Of a DNA stretch of 8,113 nt, positions 5,597 through 8,113 are shown piece by piece. Each line of letters opens with the position of its first letter. The stretch's first letter is position 1. The position numbers were made by a program, and so were the translations under genes. Origin of the DNA: Nitrososphaerota archaeon (GTDB taxonomy: Archaea > Thermoproteota > Nitrososphaeria > Nitrososphaerales > CADDZS01); NCBI GenBank assembly GCA_027886795.1, contig JAPCJU010000044.1, positions 1-8,113 on the forward strand, given 5' to 3'. The notes under the pieces are model-generated. The model was not told the origin of the DNA. It saw only the letters and a list, made by a program, of their open reading frames with translations, and made no database searches.

Positions 5597-6337
5597 GTGA
5601 AGGCAATTTCTCACAAAACAACAAAATACTTTGTATTGTCAATCTTAGTTTTTCTTGCCTTCACTAATTTTCTAGCAGTCCACAAGATTCAGGCCTTTGC
5701 GCATCCAACTTCTATTTTATCAGCATCTAATCCGATTAACATCACTCTTACATCAACCCAGGTTCTTCGCATCATAGCGCCAGCCTCATCAAACGTGACC
5801 TTACTTTCCGTAGTGGGTGGTCAGTACGACATCGGCCTGTATGCCACGGGAGGAAAAAACATACTCCTGTTCACACCGCTACAGGATTCAAATTATTCGA
5901 TGATATTGAACGTCTCTTCCGGCGGCCAGAACTATGCTCTATTCAGCAAGCAGGGATTGCCGACCGATTCATGGAGCAAGAACGTAACCGGATCTGGAGA
6001 TTTGATTTTGAACGTTGTTGTGTCGGTAGTTCCTCCTCCAACTACTCAAAATTCAAGCTGGAATCCGCTTTTCGGATTCACCGGAATAAGCTTGGGAGGA
6101 ATCACCCTTGATGCGACCGATGTTCTGGTTATTTTTGCGTTATTTTCTGTTTCTCTCATTGTTTTGGGAATGAAGTACAGCCATAAGATGCTGTACGGCG
6201 GAATTTTCTTTCTCTCATTGATTGGAATGATAGTGATCGGCATCCTAGTAGTCGGACTAATCGTCGGGGCGTACATTGCAGGATTTGCCGTCATAAAATC
6301 GTTTTTTGGATTTAGGGCGAGGAGACGAAACCCGTAA
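5597..6337 (+). CDS. Unrecognised envelope protein with signal peptide, extracellular domain and C-terminal membrane helices
   Basis: The product has 246 residues, starting at GTG (5597) and ending at TAA. I do not recognise the family. Residues 11-29 are hydrophobic after a basic start (K2, H6, K7, K10), and IQAFAH (31-36) is a plausible cleavage region, so this is a signal peptide or anchor. Residues 37-150 are Ser/Thr/Asn-rich with alternating hydrophobic strands and seem to form a small beta-rich extracellular domain with several N-X-S/T sequons (for example N48, N66, N105, N129). A PPPTTQNSS linker (146-154) precedes a membrane helix at about 174-191. A short KYSHK loop (193-197) and a long hydrophobic stretch (200-233) follow, which could be two closely spaced helices. 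The tail RARRRNP is basic. By the positive-inside rule, loop and tail in the cytoplasm require three helices after the domain. The AAA+ gene starts 14 bases downstream, suggesting co-transcription and a physical partnership. GTG fits the TATA spacing. Confidence 0.8.
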   Translation: MKAISHKTTKYFVLSILVFLAFTNFLAVHKIQAFAHPTSILSASNPINITLTSTQVLRIIAPASSNVTLLSVVGGQYDIGLYATGGKNILLFTPLQDSNYSMILNVSSGGQNYALFSKQGLPTDSWSKNVTGSGDLILNVVVSVVPPPTTQNSSWNPLFGFTGISLGGITLDATDVLVIFALFSVSLIVLGMKYSHKMLYGGIFFLSLIGMIVIGILVVGLIVGAYIAGFAVIKSFFGFRARRRNP

Positions 6338-6339
6338 CC

Positions 6340-6345
6340 GGGTGA
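6340..6345 (+). promoter_or_regulatory. Ribosome binding site of the AAA+ ATPase gene
   Basis: GGGTGA lies six bases before the ATG at 6352 and matches the GGTGA part of the archaeal Shine-Dalgarno consensus. It sits in the 14-base gap after the preceding stop. A proper site here, in contrast to the leaderless-looking first genes, supports translation from a shared mRNA. Confidence 0.6.
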
Positions 6346-6351
6346 ATTGCG

Positions 6352-8113
6352 ATGAGTGTCATACCATCCCGAGATTCGGAGGACGGCCACTGGTGGAAGA
6401 AATCCAAGCTATTGAGAGCCACCTACCATCCGCTGCTCATGGCTTCTGATTCCGAATACAGAAAGTGGTACCTGGAATCCTCCAGGTCAGGCAAGAAGCT
6501 CTCGAAGAAAATCGTCAGGCAGCAGCTGCTCGATGCGCAGGCGACCGTTGCTCCATTTTCCAAACTGGCATCGACATTCGTGGGATACAACGAGGTCAAG
6601 GACGAAATTCTTTCCGCCGTGGAGTACTGGGTGGTCAGGGATGAGGGTTTTAGGAATCTCTGTCCGATGCCGCCGCCGCAGGTTTTCATCGTCAAGGGAT
6701 CCTCGGGAACGGGGAAGACCTCTTTAGTACATTCTTTAATGTTTGAAGCTTCCGGCAAAGGGGCGGAGCGAGGCGTCCCGGTGTTCGCCCAACTCGTTTC
6801 TCCCCACAAGATTTTTGACAAGTGGCTGGGAGAATCCGAGAAAAAAATTGCGCAGGTATTCGACGAGGCATTCAAGCGACCCACAATTTTGTTTATCGAT
6901 GAGGCGCAGACACTAGCCCGCGAGCAGGGAGATTCTTCGGGAGCTCCCGACAGCGGCGTCCAGGCGTTCCGCGGAGTCCAGACAACCCTCCTTGAAAAGA
7001 TCAACGAGATGGTCTATCAGGACAGGAGATGCATCCTCATTCTTGCAACAAACGAGTTCGGGTCCGTCATCGAAGCGGTCAGACGGCGAGGCAGCTCCGG
7101 AACCATCGATCTTGATACAGAAATCGACAGGCCGATGCTAGTTGAAATTACGAGGAAGAACCTCGAAAAGTACGGCCTCGAAAATCTTGATGCGAACGGA
7201 GTCCTCCAGACAATCGAGGCCAAGGTTCGTGCGCTGGGTCATGGCACGGTTACTCCCGCCGATATTTCCAACGCCTTCCAGATCGTCATGGAGAACAAGA
7301 CAAAACAGGTAAGATCTTCGTACCTCAAGAAACTCTCCAGCGCTCTCGGAAAAGATGCTACCCCCAAACTGCAGGTATCACTGGACGACTTTAGGGAGAT
7401 CAGCCACCTCAAAGAGTACAACGAAGACAAAAGAAGCGACGAGATGCGCCACATCATCACCCGAATAAAACCAAAGATAACTCTAGACGACGTCGGCGGA
7501 CTCTCTGGAATAAAGGAGAATCTGTTGAAAGACATCGAGGTCTCACTGAACCCCGAGATGTCAAGGAGAGCTGGGGCGACTCCGATTCGGGGAGTCTTGC
7601 TCCACGGCCACCCGGGAACGGGGAAAACCTGGCTCGCGCAGGCTATAGGAGGAGAACTACAGGCGACGATGTACATGATCCGCGGAGCGCAGATCGTAAA
7701 GCCGTACCACGGACAGACGGAAAAGATAATCATCGATATTTTCGACGAGGCGAGGAAGAACGCGCCGTCGATCATCATCATCGACGAGCTCGACGCGCTC
7801 ACGCTAAAGAGGGAGTTAGGCGGCAGCCTCGGCGCGGTAACCACACTGCTCTCCGAGATGGGTGGGTTGAAGCCGCTGGAAGGTGTAGTTGTGATTGGAA
7901 CGACAAACAAGCTGCAACTCGTGGACGAGGCTTTTCTCCGAGCGGGTCGCTTCGACAGGATTATCGAGGTTCCGCCTCCTAGAAATGACGCCGAGAGAAT
8001 TGAGATAATCAGGGTCCACCTCAACAAGTGCAGATCGTTCGTCGACGCCTCGGTAACCGAAGAAAAAATACTCGAGCTTTTTGGAAAGAGGACTTTTACG
8101 CCAGCAAAGATTG
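6352..8113 (+). CDS. Tandem AAA+ ATPase, CDC48/VAT-like but without the N-domain (C-terminus cut by window edge)
   Basis: From the ATG at 6352, 587 codons are open to the right edge. A short basic N-terminal region (1-70) with HWWKKSK and a helical YRKWYLESSR stretch replaces the CDC48 N-domain. D1 (about 76-315) has Walker A GSSGTGKT (116-123), pore motif KWLGESEKK (157-165, aromatic W158), Walker B ILFIDEAQ (179-186) and sensor-1 N234. Its arginine-finger segment is aberrant: RRRGSSGTIDLD (244-255) instead of LRRPGRFD. D2 begins at ITLDDVGG (376-383). It has Walker A GHPGTGKT (419-426), pore KPYHGQTEK (450-458, Y452), Walker B IIIIDELDAL (474-483), sensor-1 N519 and a canonical FLRAGRFDR (528-536). 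Both rings keep ATP-binding and hydrolysis residues and an aromatic pore residue, as in substrate-threading unfoldases. I infer a hexameric cytoplasmic motor. The upstream membrane protein could be its anchor or substrate. The family is certain; the exact role is unknown. Confidence 0.92.
   Translation, partial: MSVIPSRDSEDGHWWKKSKLLRATYHPLLMASDSEYRKWYLESSRSGKKLSKKIVRQQLLDAQATVAPFSKLASTFVGYNEVKDEILSAVEYWVVRDEGFRNLCPMPPPQVFIVKGSSGTGKTSLVHSLMFEASGKGAERGVPVFAQLVSPHKIFDKWLGESEKKIAQVFDEAFKRPTILFIDEAQTLAREQGDSSGAPDSGVQAFRGVQTTLLEKINEMVYQDRRCILILATNEFGSVIEAVRRRGSSGTIDLDTEIDRPMLVEITRKNLEKYGLENLDANGVLQTIEAKVRALGHGTVTPADISNAFQIVMENKTKQVRSSYLKKLSSALGKDATPKLQVSLDDFREISHLKEYNEDKRSDEMRHIITRIKPKITLDDVGGLSGIKENLLKDIEVSLNPEMSRRAGATPIRGVLLHGHPGTGKTWLAQAIGGELQATMYMIRGAQIVKPYHGQTEKIIIDIFDEARKNAPSIIIIDELDALTLKRELGGSLGAVTTLLSEMGGLKPLEGVVVIGTTNKLQLVDEAFLRAGRFDRIIEVPPPRNDAERIEIIRVHLNKCRSFVDASVTEEKILELFGKRTFTPAKI

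Noticed and set aside
6046..6390. Minus-strand ORF of 114 codons over the end of the envelope protein gene
   Set aside because: It is antisense to the membrane helices and crosses into the AAA+ start. It has no recognisable domain and no promoter.
6423..7004. Long minus-strand open frame opposite the AAA+ D1 domain (193 codons)
   Set aside because: It lies wholly inside a gene with unmistakable AAA motifs, and its translation is Ser/Pro/Cys-rich without any family pattern; it is a shadow frame.
7239..8027. Minus-strand open frame of 262 codons opposite AAA+ D2
   Set aside because: It is antisense to canonical Walker A/B and arginine-finger motifs. The Ser-rich composition comes from reversed GA-rich codons.
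1..8113. CRISPR array, insertion sequence or integrase-type element
   Set aside because: No regularly spaced repeats, transposase, integrase or terminal inverted repeats flanking a gene were seen.

Overview
The window looks archaeal, most likely from the Nitrososphaeria (Thaumarchaeota) or a close relative. Four observations support this. AT-rich TATA-like boxes lie about 27-35 bases before several start codons, and leaders appear short or absent. The envelope proteins are rich in N-X-S/T sequons. There are two luciferase-like (LLM) oxidoreductases of the kind that often use coenzyme F420. The right end holds a CDC48/VAT-like tandem AAA+ ATPase. The lineage is an inference; no rRNA or tRNA gene was seen.

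Left part (1-2646). A C-terminally truncated LLM oxidoreductase and a small DUF6176-like protein both lie on the minus strand. Divergent from them is a plus-strand DUF167 (YggU) protein. A 221-base spacer with an unusual C6/G6 palindromic GC block and an AT-type hairpin separates it from a convergent nitroreductase-family flavoprotein. These are scattered, mostly single-gene units, three of them flavin or F420 redox enzymes if the second LLM gene further right is counted.

Middle (2647-5309). A secreted, membrane-anchored phosphoesterase of the acid phosphatase/phospholipase C family (475 aa) reads rightwards. It meets a second LLM oxidoreductase (359 aa) tail to tail, with only four bases between the two stop codons. 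The intergenic region 2647-2797 holds an ACTC/GAGT inverted-repeat cluster beside the nitroreductase promoter.

Right part (5310-8113). A 287-base regulatory spacer carries repeated TCTAGA boxes followed by a TATA box. It leads into a probable two-gene operon. The first gene encodes an unrecognised envelope protein with a signal peptide, a small extracellular domain and C-terminal membrane helices. Fourteen bases later comes an N-domain-less tandem AAA+ ATPase, cut by the window edge. This membrane protein plus AAA+ pair is the best candidate here for an undescribed system. It could be a membrane-associated unfoldase, secretion or remodelling machine, but no function can be assigned from sequence alone.
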